Below, in pieces: positions 63,107 through 64,000 of a stretch of DNA of 64,000 bases. The notes under the pieces were generated by a model. The model did not search any database, was not told where the DNA came from, and saw only the letters and a program-made list of their open reading frames with translations. The first letter of the stretch is position 1. Each line of letters begins with the position of its first letter. This stretch comes from Candidatus Methylobacter oryzae (GTDB taxonomy: Bacteria > Pseudomonadota > Gammaproteobacteria > Methylococcales > Methylomonadaceae): contig NZ_RYFG02000121.1 of assembly GCF_003994235.2 (NCBI RefSeq), forward strand, positions 1 to 64,000. The letters run 5' to 3'. The translations under genes were made by a program, and so were the position numbers.

Positions 63107-64000
63107 ATGATCACTGACTTTGTTTTTACCTCTCAATCCGTTACCGAAGGCCATCCCGACCGTCTTTGCGATACGATCAGCGATGCGATTGTCGACGGTT
63201 TTCTCCGGCAGGACCAGACTTCCGCGATTACCGCGGAGTGCGCGCTGTCAAAAAACGTGCTGTTTCTTGCCGCACGGTTTGCCAGCGAGGCGATTGTCGA
63301 TATGCCGGAGCTGGCGCGTACCGTGATCAAAGGCGTCGGTTACCGGCCTGAGGATTTCGATGCGGCGGAATGTACCGTTGTGAGCAGTCATATAGAACAA
63401 ACGAAAAGTCCCAGGGACATCGTTTTTGCAGACCTTGAGGATGACCAAATAGACCGGATCAGCGTTGCCCATCAAACGACGGTGTTCGGTTATGCTTGTC
63501 GCCATACCCCCGAATTAATGCCGTTGCCGATCAGTTTGGCGAACCGTTTGGCGCGGCAATTATCTCAAACCCGGCGCGACGCCGATATTGCGTACTTGTC
63601 GCCGGATTGTACTTCGCAAGTCGGCGTCGAGTTCGTGAATGATGGGCCGAGCCGGATCGATAGTATCACCCTCGTTATCGGTTGCGAAGATACCGGCTCG
63701 CCGCCCGGTTTTGCACGCATCGAGGAAGACCTACGGCATTATGTGATTAATCCTGTGTTTAAAAATGCGCCGATCAAGCCGGACAATTTGACCCGCATTA
63801 CGATTAATCCGAACGGCCCTTATCGGCGTAGCGGCCCGGCTACGCATTCGGGCATGACCGGACGCAAGACCGATAGCGATACTTACGGAAGTTTTGCCCG
63901 GCATTGCGGAGCGGCCTTGAGCGGCAAAGGGCCGTCGCGTATCGATAGGGCTGGGGCTTATGCGGCCCGTTACGCGGCTAAAAATATCGTCGCGGCGGGG
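63107..64000 (+). CDS. metK: divergent S-adenosylmethionine synthetase (partial, runs off the end)
   Basis: The frame is open from ATG 63107 (AGGGGAATCAAAA upstream) to the window end, 298 residues so far of about 390. MetK motifs are present: SVTEGHPDRLCDTISDAIVD, VFGYACRHTPELMPLPISLA, SGMTGRKTDSDTYG and DRAGAYAARYAAKNIVAAG. Several differ from housekeeping MetK: HPDRLCD for HPDKVCD, and CGAALSGK for GGGAFSGK at the site that binds phosphate and metal. It therefore looks like a second, divergent paralog. Whether it still makes SAM cannot be told. Confidence 0.85.
   Translation, partial: MITDFVFTSQSVTEGHPDRLCDTISDAIVDGFLRQDQTSAITAECALSKNVLFLAARFASEAIVDMPELARTVIKGVGYRPEDFDAAECTVVSSHIEQTKSPRDIVFADLEDDQIDRISVAHQTTVFGYACRHTPELMPLPISLANRLARQLSQTRRDADIAYLSPDCTSQVGVEFVNDGPSRIDSITLVIGCEDTGSPPGFARIEEDLRHYVINPVFKNAPIKPDNLTRITINPNGPYRRSGPATHSGMTGRKTDSDTYGSFARHCGAALSGKGPSRIDRAGAYAARYAAKNIVAAG

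Overview
The window looks like chromosome of a gammaproteobacterium, most likely a Methylococcales methanotroph of the Methylobacter/Methylomonas type. The order yceD-rpmF-plsX-fabHDG-acpP-fabF-pabC-mltG-tmk-holB-pilZ-tatD and the amgK-murU / lptD-surA pair are typical of Gammaproteobacteria. Genes that fit methylotrophy are an MxaD-like periplasmic protein, a YVTN beta-propeller, and pabB next to an amino-acid-kinase-fold gene that may serve folate or methanopterin/methanofuran-type cofactors. No methane monooxygenase or methanol dehydrogenase lies in the window, so the lifestyle is inferred. I saw no rRNA, tRNA or CRISPR array.

Layout. 1-2.7 kb: four to five small same-strand genes separated by attC-like palindromes, best read as the integrase-free tail of an integron cassette array. 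2.7-5.8 kb: a galactose-binding-like protein, a 650-base block of dispersed repeats, then a lemA-TPM-TPM operon. 5.9-17.1 kb: ribosome, fatty acid, folate, cell wall and DNA replication housekeeping cluster. 17.1-24.4 kb: a LuxR-type regulator and a tripartite RND efflux operon. 24.4-32.1 kb, minus strand: a very large protein that may be PPi-type PEP carboxykinase, a DHH phosphoesterase, cysC, dodecin and the murU-amgK cell-wall recycling genes. 32.2-42.3 kb: lptD-surA, a DbpA-like RNA-binding protein, an MBL hydrolase, rnd, an OmpA-like lipoprotein, an MxaD-like protein and a beta-propeller. 42.4-47.9 kb: pabB, kinase, BASS transporter, and a minus-strand GCS2 ligase plus aspartoacylase-like pair. 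48-52.5 kb: accessory island with hicBA, an orphan antitoxin and an AT-rich three-gene McrBC/LlaJI-like system. 52.5-57.6 kb: uvrA, a YajR-like MFS transporter and ssb. 57.6-64 kb: a probable group II intron remnant, repeats, a Na+/Ca2+ exchanger, a Ca2+-type P-ATPase and a divergent metK that runs off the end.

The most striking theme is several dispersed repeat families that have entered genes as well as spacers. One family lies in frame inside uvrA, and the same family occurs before or inside the DbpA-like gene, at 3.5 kb and at 62.9 kb. Another lies in the signal peptide of the RND outer-membrane lipoprotein. The beta-propeller gene starts with three in-frame 51-base repeats and a perfect terminator-like hairpin that also encodes its signal-peptide core. 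The best candidate for an undescribed system is the AT-rich operon at 49343-52422: a McrB-family NTPase without an N-terminal domain, a DUF2357/LlaJI-like nuclease and a small unknown protein, with no methyltransferase nearby.
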